A stretch of 64,000 nucleotides of DNA from Miscanthus floridulus (taxonomy: Eukaryota; Streptophyta; Magnoliopsida; Poales; Poaceae). Positions 22,640 to 34,349 of the stretch are shown here, one piece after another (position 1 is the stretch's first letter; the number at the start of each line of letters is the position of its first letter). The position numbers and the translations under genes are program-made. Under the pieces are notes generated by a model that was not told the DNA's origin, ran no database searches, and worked only from the letters and a program-made list of their open reading frames with translations. The stretch lies in NCBI RefSeq assembly GCF_019320115.1, contig NC_089589.1, positions 19,531,641-19,595,640 on the forward strand, given 5' to 3'.

Positions 22640-25600
22640 TTAGGAATAATCTTCATGATTAGGATCATAGGTGTCGTCATCACTGTCAAAATTGTCCAAA
22701 TGGGCAACACTATCTGAAGGTTCTATGTTGTCTTCGTCGTCATTGCCTAGTCTTAATCGGTCAAGCATTTCTATGTCCTTGGCATTTTGCACCACATCTC
22801 CATAAACCTCGTCATCCTCCGTTTCGTTGTCTACTTCCATTTCGATCGCTTCGAGTAAGACTATCTCAAACATGCCTGGTAGCCCATCTTCTTGATAGAA
22901 CTGGCCATCATATGTGTTTGCATTGAAGTTGTAATCGTCATCGTTTGGGGCAGGTAGTTTACCATGTGGAGACACCTGGTGCACAATAGCCCAACCCTTA
23001 AGATCCGCTTTGTCTTGGTTGGCATATCGTGTATAGTACACCTGCACGGCCTGTTGAGCCACAATGTAGACATCTTTTCCTGGATAGACAGGATCTTCTT
23101 GAATCTCGACTAGCCCAAGATGAGGGGTCTGTCTCATTTCTCGAGGATTAAACCAGTGGCATTTGAACACGACAGGTTTATGTTTGTGACCATGAAATGA
23201 GAGTTCATAGATTTTCTCAACTCTACCATGATAGTCGAGGCCATCAGTGCCGGGCGTACAAACTCCGCTATTTGTGGTTTTCCGTTTGGGCCGAGTCTGC
23301 TCATATCTTGTTGTGTGGAAGCGATATCCGTTCACGTCATAACCAGTAAATGACTGCACCCTAACGTCATAGCCGCCTGCAACCTGTCTCAACTCCTCAC
23401 TCATGGATGAGTCAGTCTGGGCCTGCAAGCTCAAGCATGATAGGTCGTTATATTAATCGAACGAACGAGAAACTTGGAATATGGAACGTGGGAGCTAAAT
23501 TGGACATTACCTTTTGTTTGAACCAAGAAATGAAATCAGGCCTCCCCGCACCCGCACCCCAAGAAAGAAGGGTGTCATGTTCCTGCGAGGTAGGATCCCT
23601 TGATTGATGCTAGGACTCATGAACAAATTCCCTGTCCGAACGAGAATCAGTGGGGTTGCATGAAGAATATTCAGGGCGTATTGAAACAAGTTCATTGAGA
23701 ACTTACTCGATGAACGGCTGCACCTCGGGAAGGTTGGTCAACACATATAGCATGACACTTCGCCACTCTTCATTTCCCAATATCTTATTGGTTGATCCAC
23801 TTGCGTTGCCGAGTTGGCCTTGGAACAGGCTGTGGGTCCATTCATTTTCGCCAACATTGTAACGAGGGAGTGGATTATGATTGCTAGGAAGTTTCGACTT
23901 GTAGTATAGTGTTGTGAAGTTTGCCACCTCCTCCCTTAGACTTGCCTCTGCAATGGAAGCCTCAATTCTGGCTTTATTTGTACATTTCTTGCGAAGAGTC
24001 TTTAGACATCTCTTGATTGGATAGCACCACTGGGCTTGCACGGGCCCCCCCAAACGTGCCTCGGACGGGAGGTGCACAATCAGATGCTGCATGGGCAAGA
24101 AGAAGCCAGGTGGAAAGATCTTCTCTAGCTTACAGAGCAACACAGGTGCCGCTTTTTCCAAGTCCTGAGCGACGGTCCAAGATATCTCCTTGGCACAAAG
24201 CTGACAGAAGAAAAAGCTCAACTCTGCCAGCACTTGCCAGACATGGTCAGGGACATAGCCTCGGACCATCACCGGAAGAAGCCGCTCAATCCATATGTGG
24301 TAGTCATGACTCTTCATCCCGTTGACTCGTAAAGTGCCTAAGTTCACTCCCCTGCTCAGATTCGCTGCATATCCATCTAGGAACATTAACGTCTTGATCC
24401 ATTTTAGTACTTCCCTCCTTTGGTCGGGTTCTAAGACAAAATTGACCTTAGGTCTTTTCCATTGTTTGTTTCGGCCACTAGGAGGTCGCATCTCTTACTT
24501 CGGTCTATCACACAACATCGCTAGGTCCACTCTAGACTTAACATTGTCCTTAGACTTGTCGGTGTTCATGAGAGTTCCCCAAAGTGCCTCGGCGATATTC
24601 TTTTCGGTGTGCATTACATCATTGTTATGTGGTAGAAGAAAGTCATCGAAAATAGGGGAGCCTCGTCAAGCCGGACTTATGAGTCCACATATGTTCCTCA
24701 CCATATCCCACAAAACCACCTCCTTCATTGGGCACGAGAGCATCTATCTGAGCACGCACCTCAGCACCACTCTTCATGCATAGTTTAGGGTCTATCACTA
24801 GCAACACCTTTCGTAAAGTTCTTGATGTCTTGTCTGAATGGATGGTTAGAAGGGAGGAATTGACGATGCCTATCGAACGATGAATACTTGCCACCCTTCT
24901 TCAACCAAATGAACCTCACAGCTTCCTTGCATATTGGGCACGGGAACTTCCCGTGGACACACCAGGCAGCGAATAACCCATACGCCAGGAAGTCATGCAG
25001 GGAGTAGTGGTACCAAACATGCATCTTGAAGGATGATTTTGTAGCTCGGTCATATGTCCATACCCCCTTCTTCGAAGCATCGATCAATTCATCAATCATA
25101 GGCTCCATGTACACACCCATATTACTCCCCGGGTGTCCAGGAATTATCAATGGCAAGAAGACGTTATGCCGTTGAAAGGAGATGCCAGGGGGGGGAGATT
25201 CAGGGGGATAACAAACACGGGCCAATATGTGTATGGGGCAGACAACTGTCCATAAGGATTGAACCCATCTGTTGCTAGCGCGACACGTACATTACGAGCC
25301 TCAGCTGCTTTGTCAGGATGTTTGTCATTAAAGTACATCCATGCTTCGGCATCGAACGGATGCACCATCGTCCATGCTTGTACCGTACACCTTCTTTATG
25401 CCATGTCATCTATTTCGTGGATTCCTCGGTCATGAAAAGCCGTTGGATCCTCGGCACAAACGGAAGGTGCCGTAGGACTTTCGCGGGGATCGTAAGCTGC
25501 CTCTTCTGGCCATCTCCAGAGTCTACCTCCAGGTACCTTGAGGATTTGCACTTCGGACAGTACTTTGCATCCTTGTGATCTTTCCTAAATAAGACGCACC

Positions 25601-26248
25601 CCTTCGGACAAACATGTATCTTGTCATATGGCATCTTAAGCATATGAAGTAGTTTCTGTGACTCGTGCAAGTTCTTCGGCAGAATGTGCTTCTCCGGTAG
25701 CATGCTGCCAAACACGGCCAACATCTTATCAAAGCCTTCGCGACTCAGATTTAACTCATCCTTCAACCCCATAACACGTCCAATGGCATCCAGCTGAGAA
25801 ACCGTTGTACTCTCATGAAGGGGTTTCTGTGCCGAGTCTAACATTTCATAGAAGGCCTTAGCGGCTTCCTCCATCTCCTCCTTCTCACGTCCTTCTTGAA
25901 GTGAGCTTGGTGAGTGTCATCTAGCATGTCTGCTACTCCGGCATCATCATCAAAAGCCTCGAGGCGTGGTCTCACCACCTCCGCTCTTACACGATCTGCT
26001 TCACCATGGTGCATCCACCGGTGGTAGCCAGCCGTATAACCATTGTACACAAGATGTTTACCCATGGTCACCTTGTCTACCCTTCTGTTGTTGTCACATT
26101 TGCTACAGGGACACCAAAGTTTAGAATGTCCTTTAGCTACACCCGAGCTCCATGCATGTTCCAAGAAAGCATCTGTCCCATTCACCCACTCAATGTCAAA
26201 GTCACTCCTGCTTCTCTGGCCCGTGTACATCCACTGACGGTCTTCCAT
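22640..26248 (-). pseudogene. TNP2-type transposase of inner CACTA
   Basis: Starts MEDRQWMYTGQR at 26248. Segments are the transposase-associated domain (WCPCSKCDNNRR), TNP2 core (25874-25410, CPKGCVLFRK, YCPKCKSSRY; then 25368-24643 with LIIPGHPGSN, WTYDRATKSSFKMH, MWTHKSGLTRLPYF), DUF4218 (24491-23703; FPPGFFLPMQHL, GGPVQAQWCYP) and DUF4216 (23434-22640; FKCHWFNPREMR, QQAVQVYYTRYA). The last two are uninterrupted. Breaks are a frameshift near 25860 in the run before EKEEMEEA, TAG at 25412-25410, frame changes near 25200 and 24800, and TAA near 24494. It is better preserved than the outer copy. Confidence 0.9.
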
Positions 26249-27089
26249 CCTTCCACATATACAGCACAAAGTAATGTAACCATCAATTGCATCTACGTGG
26301 TGTTCCTACTCTCTAATAGGTGAGGATTGGTCCTAATCCCATCCGCGGATGCGTAGATGAGGTTAGTTTCCATGCTCCGCTCCCTATCCGAGACAGAATT
26401 TCGGCAGCACCTCCCCGCCGTTCTCCCGATACACATCCTGCAAGGGAGAGTGTGTATCCAGAGAACAACAAGGAGGTGATGCTAAAAGTCTACCTCGGAC
26501 CGAAGCGGACCATGGAAACTAACCTCATCTACGCATCCACAGGCTGTCCAAAAAATGTGGACAATCCAAAACAGATACGGTCGCAGATATGCAAAGATCC
26601 ACATACCTCTGACCGTATCTGTTTCGGATGGGAGACGCCTAATTGGGTTACGCGACCTACGACCATGATACGGATAGAGGGGTTATACCTAAGGTGCCGG
26701 TGAGGTCAGGCTAGCGGGGCGGTGTCAAGTCGGTGCAGTGGCGAGGCGACGCGGTGCAGGCAGACCCACAATGCCCATGAAGACGATCAGGGTCCTCTGG
26801 TCCCCTCTGACGGATCCTCTACAATATAAAAAGGCAACAGGTTAGTATTTGTTAAAAAATTCGGCAGCACCACCCCTGCACGGTGAGGTTTCCATAACCT
26901 ACAAAAAAGAACGGCACGAAGGCCGACAACGACAACGGCATGAAGGCCCTCATATCGACATACAGCACGAAGGCCCACACAACCACATACGACACGAAAG
27001 GCCAATTACGAGAGTTTTACCTAGTGTTGCGGCGGAGTTGGGCGTCGCGGTGCGAGGTTCAGTTTCTTCTTCGACGAGGTCGAGGGCGC

Positions 27090-27740
27090 CGGAGTACTCC
27101 TCTCCCCCTTCCCTTCTCTCTTCTCCGCTTCTCCTCCTCCTCTCCTTCCTCTTCTTCTCCTTCTCCTCTCCTTTTCCTCTTCTTCTCCTTCTCTTCCCCT
27201 TCCTCCTTCTCCTCTTTTCCTTCTCTTCTTCCTCCTAATTCACCTTTGCCTCCTCCCCTCCAACACCAGCCGGCGACCAGGCCGAGCTGAGGGCTGGCCT
27301 CGGGGTGGCGGTGGGGACGGGGCGGCCGGGCGCAGGGGGCCGGCGCGGGGGCAGGAGGGCCGGCACGGGGGGAGGAGGGCCGGCCGAGCGCGAGGCGGCC
27401 CCGGTGGAGCCGGGGCAGCCGGCCGCAGGGGGCCACCGGTGGTGGCCGGCGTGGGGGGAGGAGGGCCGGCCGGGCGCGGGGCGGCCGCCGGTGGAGCCGG
27501 GGCGGCCAGGCGCAGCTATAGGGGGCCGCCGGCGGTGGTGGCTAGGGTGGAAGAGGGGGGCCGGCGTGGGGCGCGGGGCGGCCGCCGGTGGGAGCTGAGG
27601 TCGGGGGAGGGGCGGCCAGGCGCGGGGCGGTGCGGAGGCGGGGCGGCGGGGGCGGCCAGCGGCGTGGTGGGCGGGCGGCGAGGTGAGCGGCGGCGGGGGT
27701 GCGGAACCGAGCGCGGGCGCGGGCCGGAGGGAAAAAGATA
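27090..27740. other. CT-rich tract then G-rich block in leader of inner CACTA
   Basis: 27100-27240 is almost pure pyrimidine (TCTCCTCCTCC-like). 27300-27730 is extremely G+C-rich with repeated GGCCGGC and GGGGCGG motifs. Long open frames cross it on both strands because stop codons are rare in such composition. This could be a promoter or leader region of the transposase, but I see no TATA box I would defend. Confidence 0.5.
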
Positions 27741-27844
27741 GGGATTTTGGGGATTTTGGACCGACCCCGGTTTTTTAGGTTTTGGGCCTTTGCCGAAGGC
27801 CCAAATCCAGGGCCCTCGGCAAAGATGTTTTTATTTTTTAAAAA

Positions 27845-28880
27845 AAAATTCTTTGCCGAGCGCCCCTGGCCCAGCACTCGGCAAAGACAGTCTTTGCCGA
27901 GTGCCAAGCTGGCACTCGGCAAATTTTCAATTTTTTTTGTTTTTTTGACCCCAAATTTTTTGTTGGGCCCGCCTACATTATTTACAACTTCATGTTCAAA
28001 TTTGGTGCTTTTTCTAGTTTTTTGTTATATTTGGTTGATTAATTTGATTATGTTGAATTTTTATATATAATTCAAATTTGAACTACAAGTGCATGGAATA
28101 TTGTAATCTAGTGCTTCGAAAAATGTTATTCATGGTATTTGGTGTATGTTGAGTCTCTATCCACGAACTCGCATCAAATTTCGCGCATCTTCTTCACGTA
28201 ACATGACGAGCCACTTGCCGAAAAAATGTTTTAAAATTATATAAAGTCCATACGAAGTTCGAAAATCACGAAACTTGTCGAGGTGTCATGTTATCGCATG
28301 TGTAGGCTGTGGTAAAAAATTGAGAATGTTTCGAGCAAGTTGCGACGTCAGATGCATAAAACCCATCTGACGTCGCAACTTGCTCGAAACATTCTCAATT
28401 TTTTTACCATAGCCTACACATGCGATAACATGATACCTCGACAAGTTTCATGATTTTCGGACTTCGTATGGACTTTATATAATTTTAAAACACGTTTTCG
28501 GCAAGTGGCTCGTCATGTTACGTGAAGAAGGTGCGCGAAATTTGATGCGAGTTCGTGGATAGAGACTCAACATACACCAAATACCATGAATAACATTTTT
28601 CGAAGCACTAGATTACAATATTCCATGCACTTGCAGTTCAAATTTGAATTATATATAAAAATTCAACATAATCAAATTAATCAACCAAATATAATAAAAA
28701 ACTAGAAAAAGCACCAAATTTGAACATGAAGTTGTAAACAATGTAGGCGGGCCCAACAAAAAATTTGGGGTAAAAAAAACAAAAAATTGAAAATTTGCCG
28801 AGTGCCAGCTTGGCACTCGGCAAAGACTGTCTTTGCCGAGTGCTGGGCCAGGGGTACTCGGCAAAGAATTTTTTAAAAGA
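27845..28880. repeat. Large inverted repeat (hairpin) in inner CACTA
   Basis: Left arm about 27845-28354 and right arm 28364-28880 are near-perfect reverse complements of roughly 510 bp with a 9-nt loop (28355-28363). The arms close at GCGACGTCAGATG / CATCTGACGTCGC. They include subterminal TTTGCCGAGTG repeats at the base and otherwise unrelated AT-rich sequence. Only a handful of differences are visible (for example ACTACAAG against its partner ACTGCAAG). An RNA crossing it would fold into a double strand of about 500 bp. Confidence 0.9.
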
Positions 28881-29180
28881 AAATTTTCAAAAACGGTTAA
28901 AAAGTCTTTGCCGAGGGCCTAACGGTGATGCCCTCGGCAAAGATTGACGGCAGGGGATGGACGTCGTGTCAGGCGGTGTTGCCGAGGGCCGGCCCTTACA
29001 AAGAATTATTGTTGCCGTGTGCTTGTCTTTGCCGAGAGTCTGGCCCTCGGCAAAGAGTCTTTGCTGAGGGCTGTTCTTTGCCGAGGGCTAGGCCCTCGGC
29101 AAAGACTCTTTGCCGAGTGCCTAAGCATTTTTCCTCGGCAAATCCTCAGGCCCTCGGCAAAGATGCTCTGTCCGGTAGTG
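28790..29180. repeat. Subterminal repeat block, transposase-side end of inner CACTA
   Basis: Repeats of CTTTGCCGAGGGC and CTCGGCAAAG type in both orientations, ending at the terminal inverted repeat (29171-29180). Note that this end favours 'GAGGGCC' over 'GAGTGCC'. Confidence 0.85.
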
Positions 29181-29558
29181 GTGCCACAGGCCAGGCACTC
29201 GGCAAAGGTCGCCTATTTGCCGAGTGTCTTGCCGGCGGCACTCGGCACAGTGGCCACCTTTGTCGAGTGTCTGAGTCAACGGCGCTCGGCAAAGCGGTGA
29301 CCTTTGCCGAGTGTTGGACCTTGACACTCGGCAAAGCCGCCGTCACGGTGGCGCTCGCAGTCACGGCCACTTTTCTTTGCCGAGTGTCGGATTGGCACTC
29401 GACAAAGCTTTTGCCGAGTGCCCGATAAAGTACACTCGGCAAAGAGGTCTTTGCCGATAAACTGCTTACCGAGCACCCTTTGCCGAGTGTAACATTCGGC
29501 AAAGGCTTTGCCAAGTGCCTGCCTGAGGCACTCGGCAAAGAAGCCGCCTTCGGTAGTG
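29181..29558. repeat. Subterminal repeats of outer CACTA, distal part with terminus
   Basis: Continuation of the block cut at 19330. TTTGCCGAGTG repeats run in both orientations to the terminal sequence ending GGTAGTG at 29558. Confidence 0.88.
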
Positions 29559-29617
29559 AACACAGCAAACTTGTTGACGACATCTTCGCTCTGCCATTGC
29601 CCACACTTGATGCAGGC
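29559..29617 (-). pseudogene. Host gene fragment between outer CACTA and copia element
   Basis: The 59 bp read on the - strand as CIKCGQWQSEDVVNKFAV, directly continuing the frame that stops at the copia insertion (34789, ...ETREEA). The last five bases, CAGGC, are the copia target duplication. The rest of the C-terminus should lie on the far side of the outer CACTA, beyond the window's left edge. Confidence 0.8.
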
Positions 29618-30055
29618 TATTGGAGCCTAAACCTCTGTAATCGTGTCAGAGTTCTTGTGTCCATGTTTAGGTGCATTAGCTTTGTTCATTATGTGCATGA
29701 ACATGTTTTTGTAACTACGTAGAATCGCGGGCAGGGGTGGAGACTTGCACACCACTGTGCCATGACCACAATCAGGAGGCTCACTCTGTCACGGGCTGTT
29801 CACCGTGCTTGTCGCGTGGACGTTCGCAAATGACGGTGTATCACGCAGCAACAACCTGTGGCAGGGATGTCGGTCGAGCCGGTATAAATATCAATGAAAA
29901 TGCATCTGGTGAGGCTGCGCCATTAGCAGCTAACCAACTCGCCGTGTATCGCGCTCTGCGTCTCGTTCACATGTTCTTGCGTGCGACGACCGCGCACCAC
30001 CGGGCATCGCCATCACCTGAGTGATTCCAAGGATGGCGAGCCGCCGATCCTAACA
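29618..30055 (+). repeat. 5' LTR of copia element
   Basis: Begins TATTGGAGCC (TG to TA change) and ends CTAACA. A TATA box TATAAATA lies at 29883-29890. It is followed three bases later by the primer site. Confidence 0.93.
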
Positions 30056-30163
30056 ATTTGGTATCAGAGCGAGGGGAGAGGTATCCAGTGGATCCAGTGA
30101 TCCACTGAGAGAGTGTTCGGAGAGAGAGATCGCAAGCCGCGCCGCCAACCACCATCGAGCGCC

Positions 30164-33100
30164 ATGGGCGATACATCCACCAAGTCCACCATGAAGGAGA
30201 GCTCGCTCATGTGGCCAATGCTCACCAGCGACAACTACACCGAGTGGTCCATGTTGATGCAGTGCAACTACGAAGCGTTGGAAATCTAGGAGGTGATCGA
30301 CCCAGGTACCAACCCGAAGCGCGCACAAGATCGACAAGCTATGAGCGCCCTCCTGCGCTCTGTACCCAAGGAGATGTGGCAGACGTTAGGGAGGAAGACG
30401 ACGGTGAAGGAGGTGTGGGATGCAGTGAAGATGATGCGGATCGGAGCCGATCGCGTCAAGGAGGTGAATGCCCAGAAACTCTTAAAGGAATTTGAGAACA
30501 TTCAGTTCAAGGAGGGGGAGTCCGTCGATGATTTTGGCATGAGAATTACCAATCTCGTCGGAAATCTCAAGACCCTGGGTGAGACGATCGATGATGTCCG
30601 TGTTGTCAAGAAGTTCCTACGTGTGGTGCCGCCCCAGTTCACCCAAGTGGTGGTGTCCATAGAGATGTTTTGTAATCTCAAGGAGTTGACAGTGGAGGAG
30701 TTGATCGGAAGGCTACGAGTGGCGGAGGAGCGTTTCGATGATAAAGTCGAGCAGATCATCGACAAAGCAGGCCGTCTTCTCCTTGCCGAGGATGACTGGC
30801 TTGAGAAGAACAAGCACCGTTTCCACTCCAGCCACAAGCAAGGCGGAGGAAAAACTGGTGCTGGAACCTCGAAGGGCAAGGCGATGGCACGCCCAAACGG
30901 TGCTGCTCCGGAGCAGGTCAAGTTGACCTCCATGGGCACGCCGAGGCGAAAAGGTCGGTGTCGCAATTGCGGCATCTATGGCCACTGGGCGGAGGACTGC
31001 AAACGCCCACCGAAGAAGGAGAAGAAGGATGAGGCACAAGCGGAGGCGAACATGGCCGTCAGCGGCGGTGATCACGGCGACGCCCTGCTGTTGGCCACAT
31101 GCGACGTGGTGCACGAGCCACAGCACATAGTGCATCTGACCGAGAAGGTGGTGCCTATCGATGTCCTTAAAGGTGTCTGGGTACTAGACACTGGTGCCAG
31201 CAACCACATGACCGGCAACAGGTTGGCCCTAACACAACTGAATAAAGGAGTTCGAGGCACAGTGCGCTTTGGTGATGGGTCTCACGTCGAGATTCAAGGA
31301 ATTGGCTCAGTGGTGATGCAGGGTCATCATCAACAACACAAGGTACTGACTAATGTGTACTATATCCCCAAGTTAAAAAGTAACATAGTCAGTCTGGGTC
31401 AATTAGAAGAAAATGGATTGAAGGTTACTCTAGGAGATGGAAATTGTGTGTTTTTGATCATGACAAATCACTGTTGATAGCTGCTCCAAGAACTGCTGAT
31501 AGATTGTATACAGTAAAGTTTGGTCTCACCTCACCTATATGTCTGTTAGCACACTCTGATGATAAGGATTGGCAGTGGCATGCCAGATATGGCCATCTGA
31601 ATTTTAGAAGTCTAAGTGGGCTTAGTGGGAGGCAGATGGTAGATGGAATGCCAACTATGAAAAAGGTGGAGCAAGTTTGTGATGGTTGTGCTCTTGGCAA
31701 ACAGCATAGAAAACCTTTCCCAAAAGTGTCAAGTTTCAGAGCAGAAAATTGTTTAGAACTTGTACATGTAGATTTATGTGGGCATATCACACCTAAATCT
31801 CTAGGTGGTGCTTCCTATTTCTTGTTGGTGGTTGATGATCATAGCAGGTACATGTGGGTTGAGTTGCTCAAGTCAAAAGATCAAGCTCTTGACTATTTCA
31901 AGAAAATCAAGTTGAGGGCAGAATCTGAATCTGGTGGCGAGTTGAAGGCTCCGAGAACAGATAGAGGGGGTGAATTTACTTCTCACCTGTTCTCTCTTTT
32001 CTGCAATGAAGGTGGAATCAAACACTACACTACTACTCCTTATTCCCCTCAGCAAAATGGAGTGGTGGAAAGGAGGAATCAGTCTGTAGTGGAAATGGCT
32101 AGATGCCTGCTGAAAACAATGCAGGTTCCACCTGTGTTCTGGGGTGAAGCAGTCTCTACTGCAGTGTATTTGTTGAACAGGTCTCCTACCAAGGCCCTGA
32201 ACAACAAGACTCCTTTTGAGGCTTGGCATGGAAAGAAACCTAGAGTGGGTCATTTGAAAATTTTTGGCTGTGTGGCTTTTGTAAAGCACACTGGTCCTGG
32301 TCTGAAAAAGCTATATGACAGATCATCCAAGATGGTGTTTATTGGCTATGAATCGGGCACCAAGGGTTACAGGTTCTTTGATCCTGCTACTGGTCGTCTT
32401 GTGATCAGTAGAGATGTCATTTTTTATGAAGGACAACCCTGGAAGTGGACCAATGCAGCAGATGAAACAGTGCAGCTGTCACTTGAATCTTTTGTTGTAC
32501 ACTATGAGTCTGATGAAAATCCGACAATAGATGGTGCAGATGTACAGCCAGCAGCAGAAGCAGAAGGGGAGGCATCTGTTGGCAGGGTGTTGTGGCTCCA
32601 CATGAAGCAACACCATCACCACAAAATTCCCTAGATTCAGTGCAATCTCCACACCACAATCTAGCAACACCACCCAGCCAAGGATTTGACAGTTCAGAAG
32701 AGAGAACACCAAGATACAGAACTCTTACTGACCTGTTTGATCACACTGAAGAGATGCTTGACTATGAGTACAGTGGCATGTGTTTGTTGGCTGCTGATGA
32801 ACCATTGGGTGTGGATGAAGCACTAGAGGAGCAGTGCTGGGTTGATGCTATGGAGACCGAGCTGGAGTCCATCAGGGAAAATAACACTTGGTGCTATGCT
32901 GATCTTCTAAAGGGACACAAAGCAATTGGACTGAAGTGGGTTTTTAAAGTCAAAAGGGATCCAGGGGGAAACATTGTGAAATATAAGGCAAGATTAGTGG
33001 CAAAGGGGTATGCTCAGAAGCAGGGGGTGGACTATGAGGAGGTTTTTGCTCCAGTTGCAAGATTGGAGACTATAAGACTGATCCTAGCTTTAGCTACTCA

Positions 33101-34340
33101 AGGTGAATGGGAAGTGCATCACATGGATGTCAAATCTGCATTTCTTAATGGAGACCTGGTAGAAGAAGTCTATGTTCACCAACCTCCAGGTTTTCAGAAT
33201 TCCAAGTATCCAGGCAAGGTGATGAAACTGAGAAAAGCTCTTTATGGGCTGAAATAGGCACCTAGGGCCTGGAATGCCAAATTAGATCATGAACTGCACA
33301 AGTTAGGTTTTGTCAGGAGTGAGGAGGAGCATGCTGTGTACAAGAAGGGCAGTGGTAGCTCACTGTTGCTGCTTGGGGTGTATGTGGATGACCTCATCAT
33401 TTGTGGGCCTGACAAGAACAAGATTGTTGAATTTAAAGAGCAGATGTGCAGGACTTTCAGTATGAGTGATCTTGGCATGTTGAGCTACTATTTGGGAATG
33501 GAGGTGAAACAAAGTCCTGGGCAGATTACAATATGTCAGAGAGCATATGCTACTAAGATTGTTGAGCAATGTGGTATGACCGGTTGCAATCCAGTTGATA
33601 CTCCAATGGAACAAAACTGCAAGTTGCTTCCTGGAAAGCCTGATCTTGTCAGAGATGTAACCAAATACAGAAGCATTGTGGGGAGTTTGAGATATCTGGT
33701 GAACTCTAGGCCTGATATAGCTTTTGCTGTAGGGATGGTGAGCAGGTTCATGGAATCTCCAACTTCAGAGCACTGGGCTGCTATCAAGAGGATTGTGAGA
33801 TACATAGCAGGCACATCTGAATATGGTTGCAAGTTTCAGAAAGGATCCACTTCAAGTCTGAAACTGTTGGGCTATTCTGACAGTGATCATGCTGGTGACC
33901 TTGAGAAGAGGAAGAGCACCTTAGGAATTCTGTTTTTCTTGAATGACAATGTGGTCACTTGGACTTCTCAGAAGCAAAGAGTTGTCTCTCTATCTAGTTG
34001 TGAGGCTGAGTACATTGCTGCAGCCTCGGCAGCATGTCAAGGTGTCTGGTTAAGCAGGCTCATTGCAGATTTGACAGGAGAGAAAATTCAGAAGTTCAAG
34101 CTGTTGATGGACAGTAAGTCGGCACTCGAGTTGAGCAAAAACCCAGTCTATCATGAACGAAGCAAACACATTGACACACGGTATCATTACATCAGAGAGT
34201 GTGTTAGTGATGGTATTGCAGAGGTTAAACACATCAGCACTGACAGATAGTTAGCAGATGTTCTGACGAAGCCGTTGGGGAGAGTCAAGTTCATCGAAAT
34301 GCGTCAGAGGCTGGGTGTCATCAGTGTCTGTCACGATTAG
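30164..34340 (+). pseudogene. Copia gag-pol polyprotein (three stops, two frameshifts)
   Basis: Starts at ATG 30164 (MGDTSTKSTMKE). Domains are the UBN2-type gag (EMWQTLGRKTTVKEVWDAV), CCHC knuckle (CRNCGIYGHWAEDC), protease (WVLDTGASNHMTG), integrase (HARYGHLN, CDGCALGKQHR; acidic residues in VDLCG, RTDRGGEF and NGVVERRN), reverse transcriptase (AIGLKWVFKVKRD, catalytic YVDDLIICG) and RNase H (YSDSDHAGD, LMDSKSALEL). Breaks are TAG 30287-30289, a frameshift near 31444-31470, a frameshift near 32590, TAG 33255-33257 (in the conserved LYGLK-x-APRAW motif) and TAG 34248-34250. The natural stop is TAG 34338-34340, just before the polypurine tract. Confidence 0.92.
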
Positions 34341-34349
34341 GGGGTGAAA

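Larger units (their letters stand above)
19331..29180 (-). mobile_element. Inner CACTA transposon, complete, nested in the outer one
   Basis: The left end CACTACTGGA (19331) and inverted right end CACTACCGGA (to 29180) differ by one base, and the 3-bp target duplication GTG lies at 19328-19330 and 29181-29183. Length is 9850 bp. Gene order on the - strand repeats that of the outer element: TNP2 transposase (26248-22640), then a TNPA-like gene (22532-20590). Subterminal TTTGCCGAGTG repeats lie at both ends. The two elements are clearly the same family in opposite orientation. The leader side also carries a large inverted repeat (27845-28880) and CT/GC-rich sequence (27090-27740). Confidence 0.93.
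1..29558 (+). mobile_element. Outer CACTA (En/Spm) DNA transposon, left end outside window
   Basis: The right terminus is the inverted form of CACTACCGAAGGCGGC and ends at 29558, just after dense 'TTTGCCGAGTG' subterminal repeats. The element's own sequence is 1-2999, 15804-19330 and 29181-29558. It carries a TNP2-type transposase followed by a TNPA-type gene, both on the + strand. It is interrupted by a gypsy retrotransposon (3000-15798), a second CACTA (19331-29180) and a small insert (1899-2090). Position 1 already lies in the transposase leader: the first 200 bases match, inverted, the leader of the inner CACTA near 26250-26470. About 2.7 kb of left terminus should therefore lie upstream. 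The 3-bp target duplication (AAC on the right) cannot be checked. The right end falls inside a host gene on the - strand. Confidence 0.9.

Noticed and set aside
27059..27741. Arg/Gly/Pro-rich open frames in the inner CACTA leader
   Set aside because: They arise from CT-rich and G-rich simple sequence; no conserved motif and conflicting frames on both strands.
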